A stretch of DNA of 64,000 nucleotides from Areca catechu (lineage: Eukaryota > Streptophyta > Magnoliopsida > Arecales > Arecaceae): positions 46,147,088-46,211,087 of the forward strand of contig CM038040.1 of the NCBI GenBank assembly GCA_021397845.1, written 5' to 3'. Positions 1-10,673 of the stretch are shown piece by piece. Position numbers and translations under genes: made by a program. Numbering within the stretch: the first letter of the stretch is position 1; every line of letters begins with the position of its first letter. Below the pieces are notes generated by a model that was not told the origin of the DNA, ran no database searches, and worked only from the letters and a program-made list of their open reading frames with translations.

Positions 1-1161
1 ACCCGCGAGCTCGGGGCATCTAGGCAGGAGCCGAGCGACTTCCTTCGCCAGATTGAGCCCCTTCGAGGCTGAGCCCCCTGAACAGGAGTTGAGCTCAGCC
101 CTCCTCCGTCAGGTCGAGCTCCTCCGAGGCCGAGCTCTCTGAGCTGGAATCGCATGTCGACCTCCTCCGCCGAATTGAGCCCCTCCAAGGCTGAGACCCC
201 TGGACCGGAGTCGAGGTTAGCCCTCCTCCGCCAGGTCGAGCCCTCCTCCGTCGGGTCGACCCCCTCCGAGGTCGAGCCCCCTGAGCCAGAGTCGAGCCTA
301 GCCTCCTCCGCTAGGTCGAGCCCCCCGAGTCGGAGCCGAGTCCCAGCTCTCCAGTCCGGCAACCAACTTGGACGGTGCCCCGGAACATCAAGGGGGCGGA
401 GCCACCTCCCCGAGACACCGGCGAGCAGCCCGAAGACCACCAGGAAACACCCGTCAAGTCACAATAACTGTCTGCGACCACTGCTTACACAAGGAGAGGA
501 AGAAGCTCCCTGACCAAGGCGCCACGTTCTCCACCAACTACCTATACCACCCGAAAGAGGAAGTCAACCAGGAGATTCGAATCCTGGGGTGGCGGCCCCC
601 CGATCGAGGCACTGCCAGGCTTCCCGGAATGGGACGACCGTAAGGAATGTCAGAGCACACGACAGTTTTCCTTTTTATGAATTGGGAAAGACGTCCTGTC
701 CACGGCACGGAACACCGCCGCACGCGCCTGACAGCCTGGGGGAGATCCCAAGGTAGGCGCTCAACGGTCACATGGACTTAAAAGAACCTTCAACACCCCC
801 AGTGGAGAGGTAACGACGCAAGTACTAGCTTAACCAAAGAGCTCTCATCCAAGTGAGGAGGGAGAAGAAGCCACACGAAAGGGCCGACCTAGCTCGGCTA
901 TCATCTCTCCTAGCACACTCGCACCCCAACTCTCACACCACCACTCCTCCTAGCGTGGAGTCCATCAAGAGGGCTCGACCAGGAGGATCTGTTCTCTTGG
1001 ATCGTCACTGACTTGACTATCGGAGTGCCCTCGCCGGAATCCCCGGCCCGGGTGTCTGACTCTGTTTTTTACAGGATCCGAAGCACAGGTCAACCCCGAG
1101 AAGACGAGAGGTGATCCGACGTTGACAGCAGCTATGGACCACGACGATCTTGGTGGCAACA
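1..1161 (+). repeat. 5' LTR (partial) of the outer Tat-type element
   Basis: This stretch matches the right LTR from 10839 on, with scattered substitutions and indels. About 20-340 is a GC-rich imperfect minisatellite built on GAGCCCCTCCGAGG-like units. The left LTR has fewer units than the right. The open frames across it are low-complexity Pro/Ser/Glu translations and not genes. The LTR end (CA at 1160-1161) is set by where the match to the right LTR stops. Confidence 0.85.
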
Positions 1162-1168
1162 GATTGGC

Positions 1169-2620
1169 ATGCTAGGTAGGGTGCGGCACAAGCGAGAGAT
1201 CCTAAAAGCCAGTCCCTCTACACGCGGTTCCAATAGGAGGATGGTGACGACGCGAGTGAGAGAAGCTTTCACCAGCCATGCGGGAGACTCTCCTTCTCGA
1301 GAAAACTCGCACGTCCTAGAAGTGGAACCGCCCGTGCTACCTCAACCACCTCCGACGGAATCTCAGCTGGCCGCTCTCGTCCAGCATATGCAAATCCTTT
1401 CTACGGTAGTACGCCAGCTCCAGCACCAGCAACGGTCCTTGGCTACCCATCAGCAGGTAGGAATCCCCGTGACCCATGCCGCAGCACCCCGCGACAGCCT
1501 GCGTTCCTTCCAAGGAAGGCCTTCGCAGCAGTGGGCCACCACCGACCCCCGAGGTAGTCATCAAACTCTGGTGAAAAGATAACACGCCGGGTCTGCCGAT
1601 AGGGAGAGCCGCTCTCCGACCCTTGAGCAGGTGACGACCAAACCCCGTCGAGGTCAAAAAGGCAAGTCTGCCCTTCATGAGCACCGTGCCCCATGTCACC
1701 TTCTGTGTCTCTCTCAGTAGAAGGTTCTACTGATGAGGTCATCAGGCGCACAGCCGAGAAATGCCTGGTGGAGCATGAGCGCAAGCTGGCGGAGTTATCC
1801 CGTCGATTTGCGAACATGCAGGGCTTCGTTGACGAGCCAACAGGCTATGACGCCCGTCCTCCCTTCTCTCGAGAAATCAAAGAGGAACCGATTCCCAGCT
1901 GGTTGTGGATGCCGCAGGTGGATCCCTATGATGGGACCACCGATCCCCTAGACCACCTGAAAAGCTACAAGGCCCTCATGAGGGTCCAGGGGACCACTGA
2001 TGCACTTCTTTGCATCGCCTTCTCGGCAACCCTCTGGAAGGTGGCTCGAGTCTGGTTCACTCGCCTCGAGCCTGAAAGCATTGGTTCTTTTGCTCAGGTG
2101 GAGCAGAAGTTCGTGGCCCACTTCAATGCCTGTTGGAAGGTGCCACGAGAAGCGGATAGCATCTTCTCCATCCAGCAACAGGACCGCGAGCCCCTACGAG
2201 ATTACGTGGCCCGTTTCAAGGTTGCCGCGTTGGAGATTTATAATCTTGAAGAGCCAGTCGCTATGCTGGTATTGAAGCGAGGGCTCAGGACCTCCCGCCT
2301 GACCTACTCACTCGATAAGAAGCCCCCCAAGTGTTACTCCGAGCTCCTATTCTGAGCTCAAAAGTACGTCCGTGCCAAGGAGGTGGACCGTATGAGAAGG
2401 TAGCTAGACGGGAGGCTATTGAAGAAGCCGGCTCTCGCCGAGACATTCGGGATGTGGAAGCCAGGGCCTTCGGCTTTGAACTTCCGCTTGGGGCTAAGGC
2501 CGAGATGCGCTCTAGTCCCGGAGGAGAGACTCACTCCCTGCTCGCTCGAGGATGAAAATCCTGATGGAGATCGAAGTTGAGCCCTACTTGAAGCGCCCAC
2601 CTCCAATGAGGCCATCATCT
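1169..2620 (+). pseudogene. Decayed gag of the outer Tat-type element
   Basis: Gag builds the retrotransposon particle. The N-terminal part (1169-1582) is a Gln/Pro-rich region that stops at 1580-1582. The main capsid part lies in another frame (1693-2355), so at least one frameshift separates them. The capsid part carries the Retrotrans_gag pattern: YDGTTDPLDHL near its residue 80, then FSATLW..ARVWFTRLEPESIGSF, and a Q..REPLRDYVARF segment. It ends at a TGA at 2356-2358, after which the same frame continues as gag-like AQKYVRAKEV. That makes the TGA a probable CGA-to-TGA decay stop. No zinc knuckle or pol follows. The copy cannot make a full Gag. Confidence 0.8.
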
Positions 2621-2621
2621 A

Positions 2622-2725
2622 GCCATGACAAGGCGAAGTATAATCGCTACCACCACGACCACGGCCACGACATCGACCAGGCCATGACAAGATGAAGTAT
2701 AATCGCTACCACCACGACAAGACGA
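2622..2725 (+). repeat. Short direct repeat downstream of gag
   Basis: Two nearly identical copies of a roughly 38-base unit (CCATGACAAG...GAAGTATAATCGCTACCACC) start at about 2622 and 2681. They are separated by CACGAC-rich sequence and followed by a third partial copy. They lie between the decayed gag and the end of the antisense reading region. No function is evident. Confidence 0.6.
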
Positions 2726-2912
2726 AGTAAAGATAAGAGAAGGGAGAAGAAGAGGGGGTTGAGGCCAGAAGTGCTCAAGTCAAGACGGTTGAAAAAAAAA
2801 AAAACCCATTCCATTAGAAACTTGCTGTTCATTTACAAATGTTCTCAGGCCCCCGACATGTTGGGAGACCCGGCCAATGCCGGAAAAGAAAGAAAACAGA
2901 GGTCTACTCTAC

Positions 2913-5182
2913 TCAGGCATCCTCGTCGGTAGTGTTGTGTGATGGTGAAGTTCCTTCCCCCGGGGTTCCGGACTGCTCAGCTCCGGCCTCGACGACCGGC
3001 ACCGGCGGGGAAATTTTGAGGACGACGGTTGATCCCTCTGCAACACCCGAATCCATGTCCGGAGCTTGAGGGAAGCAGAGCCGGCTGCGGTCCTCGTCAG
3101 GGACGAACCCCTCAACTCGGTCGTGTAGGTACATAAAGTCCTCGTAGAAGGAGTCCGACACCGTCTAATAGAACTTGACGATGAACTCCTCCGAGGCCTT
3201 GTACCTGTGTACGGCCCCTTCAGCCTCCTTCTTCGCCTCGATGGCTTGTTCCCTTGCCACCTCCGCCGACCTGGCTGCCTCTGCTGCCTCCATTTCGATC
3301 ACAGCCAGCTTCTCCTTCGTCGCGTCCAGCCCAACCTGAAGGGACCGTGTGATCCCCTTCTGCCGGACCACCTCAGTGTTGAACGAGCTCAGCCTCTTCT
3401 CCGTGGCTGCAAGCTCTTCGGCCTTGCTCTTCGACTGGCTCTGCTCCTGGTTGAGCTCCTCCTGGAGCTCCTTCGAGCGCCTCTCGGTGCTTGCGAGCCC
3501 CTTCTGGAGCTCCTTATTTCTCAGACGGAGCTCTCAGGAGGCATCGGACTACTCCTTCAGCTCGGCCTTCAAGGCCTCGACCTCGGCTGCGCGTTGTTGG
3601 TCGTTCTTCAACCAGTTCCGGCAGCAGTCCCTGATAAGGAGCATCTCGGCTCCGACCTGCACCAAACAAGATGTCAAAGGGAGAGAAAAGGAGAAGGAAA
3701 AAGGAAAGAGAGCTCTAGAAGGTTAAACCCACTTACCTTGAAGAGTAGGAGGAAGATGCTGCTGGTTGCATCCCCCAATACCTTCCCGGCCATTTCCTGT
3801 CGATCGCACGATTGGATGGAGAAATCCATCATGTGCTCGGCTAGCTTCGGATCCCAAAGCAATGAGATGTCGGGCCCTATTTTGAATGGGACCCGATGAT
3901 AGTCTCTCTCCCTCCTGCCTACCCCCGAGGCGGAATCACCCGCTCCACCGCTAGCAGAGGCCTTGGGGGCCGGTTGGGAGCTCGGCACCCCCACCAGTGG
4001 CACCCCTGGTGCCGGATCCGCTCCTTCCCAATCCTCTTCCTCAATGACGACAAGCTCGGGAGGAGGGGGCGACGGCTGCAGCGGCGGCCCTGGCCTGGAC
4101 AACCACCTCAGGCTCCAGGGCGGGGGCCGGCTCTCGTCACCTCGGCTGCTCCATTGCAAGCCCGGCCACCCTCTGCCCTAGCTCGGACATGGCAGCCACC
4201 GCGCCCCTTGCTTGCGAGGTGGCAGCCTCGGGCTCCCTCCTCCTCAGCTCAATATGCTCAGCAGGGGCGGCCGCCGATGCGCCCTCACCACGAGTCCTCT
4301 TTAGGGAGGACTCCTCAGTCAAACCCGTTGGAGGCCTCTTCCGAGTAATCGACAGCAGGTCATCCACCAAGAACTTCATGCCTGCATGCGGAAAACACGA
4401 TGTCAGTCCTAGTTCCGAAAAAAAAATAGATTAAAAGGACCAAGAAAGACTTAAGCCGAACTCACCCAACTCTCCCGTTGAGCCGACCCCAGCCTCGATG
4501 AGGTTCTGCTCTGACAACAGAATCTCGAGAGAAGGAATCTAAGCAGTACGGAGCAGCTCGTAGACATCCTTGTCGGTTGTTTTGACCGTGGAGTTTCGAT
4601 TGGGGGATCGATTCGGGTCGCTCCATACCTAGTTGACCCCCTCGATTGTAGCAAAAAAGAATTTACTCTTCCATTCTTTGATGGAAGAGGGAAGTTCAAA
4701 TTTGATCCCCCACGGACGAGAAGAGAGGGACCACCACCCATCTTCGGTGGGGTGCCGCTTCAGAGTAAAGAAGGCTCTGAATAGAGAAAAACGGGCGACA
4801 ATCCTGTGAAAGTGGCAGAGCATGATGAAGCAGAAGATAGTCCTTATGGCATTGGGGACTAGCTGAGCAGGGACCAAGTGGTAGTTGCTCAGCACAGACA
4901 AAAGGAATAGATGGAAGGAGATGTGGAGCCCTCCTGAGAAGGTCTCCTCATAGAAAGCAATTTGGCATGGGCTACTGGAAGTAACCCGGTCCCCTGGTCG
5001 GGGAATTAAAAGCCGGACGGAGTGCGGGATGCCATAGACATCCCGGATGGTCCCTAGTTCCTCAGCAGAGATCGTCGAAGTGATCCCGCCGGGACCTGTC
5101 GACTGGACAGGCTCGGAGACGGGTTCAGTTGGAGGAAGAGGACGAGAAGGAGAAGAGGGGTTAAGACCAGGCTCCCTAATGA
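2913..5182 (-). pseudogene. Antisense ORF (Transposase_28-like) of the outer element, 3' part
   Basis: Read on the minus strand, this is the bulk of a protein encoded opposite to gag, as in Tat/Ogre-type elements. The segment near 5180-4629 has the 'putative gypsy type transposon' (PF04195-like) pattern: LLIPRPGDRV, YEETFSGGLHISFH, PAQLVPNAIR, FRAFFTLKR and DGWWSLSSRPW. Farther on are a Pro/Ser-rich linker (4380-3680), an Ala/Glu/Lys-rich coiled-coil-like stretch (about 3600-3165) and an acidic tail ending at 2913. Stops at about 4629, 3165 and elsewhere, plus frame changes, break it. Its N-terminal part lies beyond the nested insertion at 9987-10132. Function in the family is not established. 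Confidence 0.7.
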
Positions 5183-5187
5183 CTATA
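5183..5187. repeat. Target-site duplication CTATA, left copy
   Basis: CTATA directly precedes the TGATGCGGG LTR start at 5188 and recurs at 9982-9986, just after the LTR end. It is a perfect 5-bp duplication proving that the inner element inserted into the antisense ORF of the outer one. Confidence 0.95.
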
Positions 5188-6754
5188 TGATGCGGGACTG
5201 TACGCTCTGATATCAAGATCGGTGTCGGACCGTTGATCGTTAAGAAACGATCTCTAGATTAGGATGTCCAATTTAATTAAATTAAATCTAATTAAATAAA
5301 AATAACCAGCAATCAATTGGGTCAGGTTATCAAAATGGATCTCACCCGAAAACACGGAATCTCACGAAATTTGGGAGAGGGAGATCATCCTGAAGTCGTC
5401 CAAAATCCGGACCAATAGTTCACGAGTGAGGTGGATCAGAAGCCGTTGGACCTGGAACACCAAAAAAATAAATAACGAATGAATTCCAAATCAAACAAAA
5501 TTTTATTTAACCACAATGCTCTTAAAACTATGCTTTGAGATCCGTGAGATTTTGAGAACCGTGCGCCTCTGGGAGTCGTGCGGTGCAGAAGTCGGTAGCA
5601 GCGAACATGAATGCTTTCATGTTCGTGTTTTTTTTTTTTTCTCCTTAACCACGGATCAACACCAAGAAACAGGGGAGGGGTGGCCGAAGGCCATGCGGCC
5701 GGGTTCACTGGCATCGACTTTGGGTGACGATGGCGGATTGGCCGGCGGTGGTCTCGGAGACAGCTGGCGATGCCGGCGGATGGGGCGGAAGGAAGGGGGC
5801 TCGGGCGGAAGACCAGCGAGAGGGTTCGCGGAACAATGGAGGCATCGGAGGAGAGGGTCTTCGGGCGGAAGGGGAGATCCGACGGGATCTTGCCAATGAC
5901 GGGGCTGGGCGGTGACGGCGGTGGTCCCGGTGGCGGGCGGCGGCTGACTTGCGATGACCGTGGAGGGCACGGTGGCAGGGATCGAACGGGAAGGGGTCGG
6001 CCAGTAGTGACTTGCACGGGCAGATCCGGCGGGAATAACATCACGGGAGGGACCTTCGGCTGCAGTGGATCCGGTGCAGGGGCTAGGCGAAACGGGCGGC
6101 GACCGTGGAGGGCTGCGGCTGCAGGGTCTTCGGCTCAGTGGCGACGCATGAGAAGACGAACAGGGCTTCACCAGCGGTGACGCTGGGCGATGGTTCGGCT
6201 TGGCTGGGAACAGCTATAGGCCGTGCGGCTTGCACCGAAAATTTGGGCCGGCGGAAGGCTGGCTTTCCAGGCTGAGATCTGGCTTCACAGGAGGGCTTTG
6301 TAATATCTGGGAACTTAGGATTAACCAGGATTAGAAATGAGGGAGAGAGAAATCCGAGAAGAAGAGGGAAGGAGAAGAAGAAGAGAACCAGGAAGAAGAG
6401 GAATCCAAGAAGAGACGGAGAGGAGGAAAAGAATCGAGAAGAAGAGAAGGGAGAGAAGTCGGGATGCACCCAGATGATTTCTTCAAGTAGTCTTCGCTAA
6501 TTTTTTATTCATGGCAAACATAACTTAAATAAAGCAACAACGATAAAGATAAATCACAAAATAATCGGAACGACTAAGTATTCCGATAACTTTAAAAAAT
6601 AAAAAATCTGATCTCCGATTCGGAGATATCCCAAATCCCCGTACACCCATAAAATAATAAAATGATACTTCAAGAATCGTGATGGGCTGGCACTGAGATC
6701 TGGGCTGGCTGGGTCTGGACTGGCTGGATCTAAACTAGCTCAATGTCCCCATCA
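5188..6754 (-). repeat. 3' LTR (left) of the nested chromovirus-type element
   Basis: Starts TGATGCGGG and ends CCCCATCA on the plus strand. It is nearly collinear with 8431-9981. It contains a GC-rich block (about 5690-6300) and a purine-rich block (about 6330-6460). It keeps a 17-base near-palindrome at 6611-6627 that is missing from the other LTR. Long open frames in the GC-rich block are Pro/Arg/Ser-rich in every phase and are treated as non-coding. Confidence 0.93.
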
Positions 6755-8382
6755 TTTTCCCTGTGGCGGGGAGAACTCGACTCTGTCGAGTCAGGCTGGA
6801 GGTGCTCAAATAAATGTGGATCAATGTTCTGCATCTCCTCTTCAGTAATCTAGGAGTCCTCTGACTTCGGTCTGCCTCGCCAGTGAACCAGGTAGCGGTA
6901 GCAATTTTGACTCCTTGAAGACTTGATCTTCTTGTCCAAAATTCGTTCAATCACATCGTGTTTTCCTCTCTTTTGGAAAGGTGGACTCTCAAGAGGATGA
7001 TCACTCTCAAAGAATGCAGGCTCAAATACATCACCAGGTGTCAATGCTTGTTCTTTATATTCAATTAGATCCAAATTATTAATCAAATTAACTCCTAATT
7101 GTTTTTCAGCTCTAACCTCATGGTCTTGTTCTTCGTAGGCATCGGCTAATCCCGGGTCAGCAGTGCAAACTTCTTCTTCAAGGACATCACCTAGATCTTC
7201 TTGTTCTTCAAGTGTCCCTGTATGCAAGGTTCTAGATGGACATTAGCTAGCTACATGACCTATCCCATTACATCTAAAGCAGTGGATCTTAGAGCTACTT
7301 CCATGGAAAGTTTCTCCTATGATCCCTTTTCCTTTGTCATCTCTCGGGGGTCGACTACCAGGGGTCTGACTAATGTTAGGTTGTGGACCAGTCGGGGCTT
7401 GGTTCATGCTAGGCCTTGGACCTAAAATTCCTGGTCTAGAAAGTTCAGATCTACGAGTGATAGACATTTGCTGAAATCTTTCATAGTCTTGAGCTAATTG
7501 ATATGCTTGCTCTAGACTATAAACTTCTCTTAAAAACAATTCCTTTTGGATATCCACTCTCAGACTAGCTCTAAACCGGGATAAAGTGACAGATGGGTCT
7601 TCACACGCATTACATCGCATAAGGTATTCATCAAATTTATCGATGTAATCATTTACAAGTCCAGTTCCTTGGGTCAACCTTTGCCATTGGTCCAAAAGTC
7701 GCTGTTGATAAGATGCAGGAAGATACTTCTCTCGAAGCTTATCCTTCATCTCATCCCATGTTCCAATGGGGTCCTGTCTCCCATGAATGGCTAACCTCTG
7801 GACATTGTGCCAATATAGCTTTGCTTGACCTAACAATCTCATTTGGGCAAACCTAACTTTTCTATCCTCAGACATATCATACCAGGAGAAGTAATGGTCA
7901 ATATTAGCTTCCTAGTCAATATATTCTTTGGGGTCCAGGCGACCTACAAAACTTGGGGCGTCAACCTTAACACTCCTCATGATTCGTTTATCTTGATCAA
8001 TTGGGTTGTGATAAGGCCTAAGTGTTGGATGATTACCTGGATAATCATGTCGATCCCTAGGGTCAGGTCGAAGGATTTGAGTACGACCACCATCATAATC
8101 TAGGTAGTCATTTCGGTCTCTAGGGTCTCTAGGATCTGGAACTCTAGGATCTGTAACTCTAGGATCTGTAACTCTTGATGAAGAGTTCCTAATAGGGTAA
8201 TTGGTGTTCACTAGTCGTTCCTCTTCAAGAGTTAATACCCTGGCATCTAAAGATCCTAACTTGCTGTCAATTTTTTCGAGTCTACCCATGATTACTTGAA
8301 GGGTAGCTTCTAAACTGGGATCCATTTTGTTATCTAAGGAAGAATGTTCTGATTGATACTTGTTTCCTGACCTAGTTGTCAT
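6730..8382 (-). pseudogene. Gag with zinc knuckle fused in frame to a chromodomain-like tail
   Basis: One continuous frame of 551 codons runs from ATG at 8382 to a stop at 6730-6732, a few bases inside the LTR. The N-terminus (MTTRSGNKY...) leads into a Gag capsid region (RLDPKEYID, MSEDRKVRFAQMRLLGQAKLYWHNV, LREKYLPASYQQRLLDQW), then a CCHC knuckle (CFRCNGIGHVAS.C). The frame then passes straight to an acidic segment and an integrase/chromodomain-type end (RILDKKIKSSR, YRYLVHWRGRP). Three internal stops interrupt it: TAG at 7912-7914 and TAG at 6850-6852 (both where the family usually has Trp) and TAA at 7243-7245 (probably Gln). All fit C-to-T or G-to-A decay. All pol enzymes are missing, yet the frame across the junction is kept. 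Confidence 0.85.
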
Positions 8383-8415
8383 GCAAAATTGAAATTGACC
8401 CTAACCTAACCTATT

Positions 8416-8427
8416 GCTTTGATACCA
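8416..8427 (-). other. Primer-binding site, initiator Met tRNA type
   Basis: The minus strand reads TGGTATCAAAGC, one mismatch from the common plant iMet primer site TGGTATCAGAGC. It sits three bases inside the right LTR (starts 8431) and fixes the minus orientation of the nested element. Confidence 0.88.
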
Positions 8428-8430
8428 ATT

Positions 8431-9981
8431 TGATGCGGGACTGTACACTCTGATATCAAGACCGGTGTCGGACCGTTGATCGTTAAGAAACAATCTCTAG
8501 ATTAGGGTGTCCAATTTAATTTAATTAAATCTAATTAAATAAAAATAACCAGCAATCAATTGGGTCAGGTTATCAAAATGGATCTCACCCGAAAACACGG
8601 AATCTCACGAAATTTGGGAGGGGGAGATCATCTTAAAGTCATCCAAAATCCGGACCAATAGTTCACGAGCGAGGTGGATCAGAAGCCGTTGGACCTGGAA
8701 CACCAAAAAAACAAATAACGAATGAATTCCAAATCAAACCAAATTTAATTTAACCACAATGCTCTCAAAACTGTGCTTTGAGATCCATGAGATTTTGAGA
8801 ACCGTGCACCTCTGGGAGTCGTGCGGTGCAGAAGTCGGCAGCAGCGAATGTGAATGCTTTAACGTTCGTGTTTTTTTTTTTTCTCCTTCACCACGGATCA
8901 ACACCAAGAAACAGGGGAGGGGAGGCCGAAGGCCATGCGGCCGGGTTCGCCGGCGTCGACTTTGGGCGACGATGGCGGATCGGCCGGCGGTGGTCTCGGA
9001 GATAGCTGGCGATGCCGGCGGATGGGGCGGAAGGAAGGGGGCTCGGGCAGAAGACGAGCGGGAGGGTTCGCGGAACAATGGAGGCACCGGAGGAGAGGGG
9101 CTTCGGGCGGAAGGGGAGATCCGGTGGGATCTTGCCAGTGACGGGGCTGGGCGGCGACGGTGGTGGTCCCGGTGGCAGGCGGTGGTTGACTTGCGACGAC
9201 CGTGGAGGGCACGGTGGCTGGGACCGAATGGGAAGGGGTCGGCCGGTAGTGACTTGCACGGGCAGATCCGGCGGGAATAACTTCACGGGAGGGACCTTCG
9301 GCTGCAGTGGATCCGGTGCACGGGCTAGGCGAAACGGGCGGCGGCCGTGGAGGGCTGCGGCTGCAGGGTCTTCGGCTCGGTGGCGACGCAGGAGAAGACG
9401 AACGGGACTTCACCAGTGGTGACGCTGGGCGATGGTTCGGCTTGGCTGAGAACGGCTGTAGGCCGTGCAGCTTGCACGGGAAATTTGGGCCAGCGGAAGG
9501 CTGGCTTTCTGGGCTGAGATCTGGCTTCACAGGAGGGCTTTGTAATATCTGGGAACTTAGGATTAACCGGAATTAGAAATGAGGGAGAGAGAAATCCGAG
9601 AAGAAGAGGGAAGGAGAAGAAGAAGAGAACCAGGAAGAAGAGGAATCCGATAAGAGACGGAGAGGAGGAAAAGAATCGAGAAGAAGAGAGGGGAGAGAAG
9701 TCGGGATGCACCCAGATGATTTCTTCAAATAGTCTTCGCTAATTTTTTATTCATGGCAAACATAACTTAAATAAAGCAACAACGATAAAGATAAATCACA
9801 AAATAATCGGAACGACTAAGTATTCCGATAACTCTAAAAAATAAAAAATCTGATATCCCAAATCCCCGTACACCCATAAAATAATAAAATGATACTTCAA
9901 GAATCGTGATGGGCTAGCACCGAGATCCGGGCTAGCTGGATCTGGACTGGCTGGATCTGAACTGGCTCAATGTCCCCATCA
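8431..9981 (-). repeat. 5' LTR (right) of the nested chromovirus-type element
   Basis: Collinear with 5188-6754 and the same end bases (TGATG...CATCA). It differs by scattered substitutions and short indels, including loss of the 6611-6627 hairpin. Read on the minus strand it lies upstream of the primer site, so it would hold the promoter. I did not identify a convincing TATA box. Confidence 0.93.
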
Positions 9982-9986
9982 CTATA

Positions 9987-10147
9987 CCACCAGGACGATG
10001 CCTCCCTCTAAGCTCAAAGCACGTCCCATCTCCCTCCTCATCAGAAGAAGAAGATGATGGCGGTCTCGACCTAGAAGGCCCAACTTCACCCTGATTGGTT
10101 GAAGGACGGAAACTTGGCCCGAAATGGGACATAGCGAAGAAGATCAA
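9987..10147 (-). pseudogene. Antisense ORF of the outer element, N-terminal part
   Basis: This is the start of the antisense reading region that continues at 5182 once the nested element is ignored. A Met at 10132 (or 10147) begins a Ser/Pro/Arg-rich segment with SSSSSDEEGDG. That segment ends at the CTATA duplication of the insertion. Interruption by 4.8 kb of nested element means it cannot be expressed as one protein here. Confidence 0.65.
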
Positions 10148-10673
10148 GGAGAAAAGAAGAAAGCGGATGAAAGTCAGGAGGTGAACCTAGCCCTGAGAAG
10201 AAAGGTCCTACTCAACTAAGGCAAGGAGAAAGATGACTAGAAGGAGAGACTAACCTGAGGGGAGCTCTGGAAGACAAGAATGGCCAGATGGACAAAAGAA
10301 GAGCCTCGGTACAGTGGCAGGCAAGAAGGATTTGAAAGAAGACGTATTTCGAGAAAGGCCACCTTTCCTTTCGAAGTGACAGGCGCACGACCGTACCGTT
10401 ACAAACCCTCACCATCGGATTCGTGCCATGCATCATTCATCGGTAGGACTGACATCTGGGTTCGACTATGGCCACTCCAAATTCTGCGCCTGCAATAACT
10501 GCTCCTCAGACATGTCCACGTGGCTCCTCCGGGTAGGCTGAGGGAACCACTTCCTCAGACGCCGCCGATCGCGACCATCATTGCGCTGGATCCTCACCTT
10601 TCCACGTCAGCAGCGCATTTACTCCCTTCGCCCCGAGCACCCGTGCCAATGGGACTTAAGAGTGGGGGGCAAA
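10148..10673 (+). other. Untranslated 3' internal region and polypurine tract of the outer element
   Basis: No convincing coding sequence was found here. The stretch ends with AAGAGTGGGGGGCAAA at 10658-10673, the polypurine tract directly before the 3' LTR start (TGATATAGCG). On the opposite strand it is the leader of the antisense ORF. Confidence 0.7.

Larger units (their letters stand above)
5188..9981 (-). mobile_element. Nested chromovirus-type Ty3/gypsy element, internally deleted
   Basis: Two direct repeats of about 1.55 kb (5188-6754 and 8431-9981) flank an internal region of only 1676 bp, with perfect CTATA duplications outside. The LTRs begin TGATG and end CATCA. The element reads on the minus strand: a primer-binding site matching the initiator-Met tRNA lies beside the right LTR (8416-8427), and a purine tract lies beside the left one. 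The interior carries gag, a zinc knuckle and a chromodomain-like tail, but no protease, RT, RNase H or integrase core. It is therefore non-autonomous, comparable to TR-GAG elements, and would need proteins from a full-length relative. It is younger than the outer element, which it splits. Confidence 0.93.

Noticed and set aside
5656..6171. Frames of 120-200 codons on both strands in the nested LTR (and its copy at 8888-9530)
   Set aside because: They occur in several frames of a GC-rich LTR segment, are not kept equally in both LTR copies, and lack any known motif.
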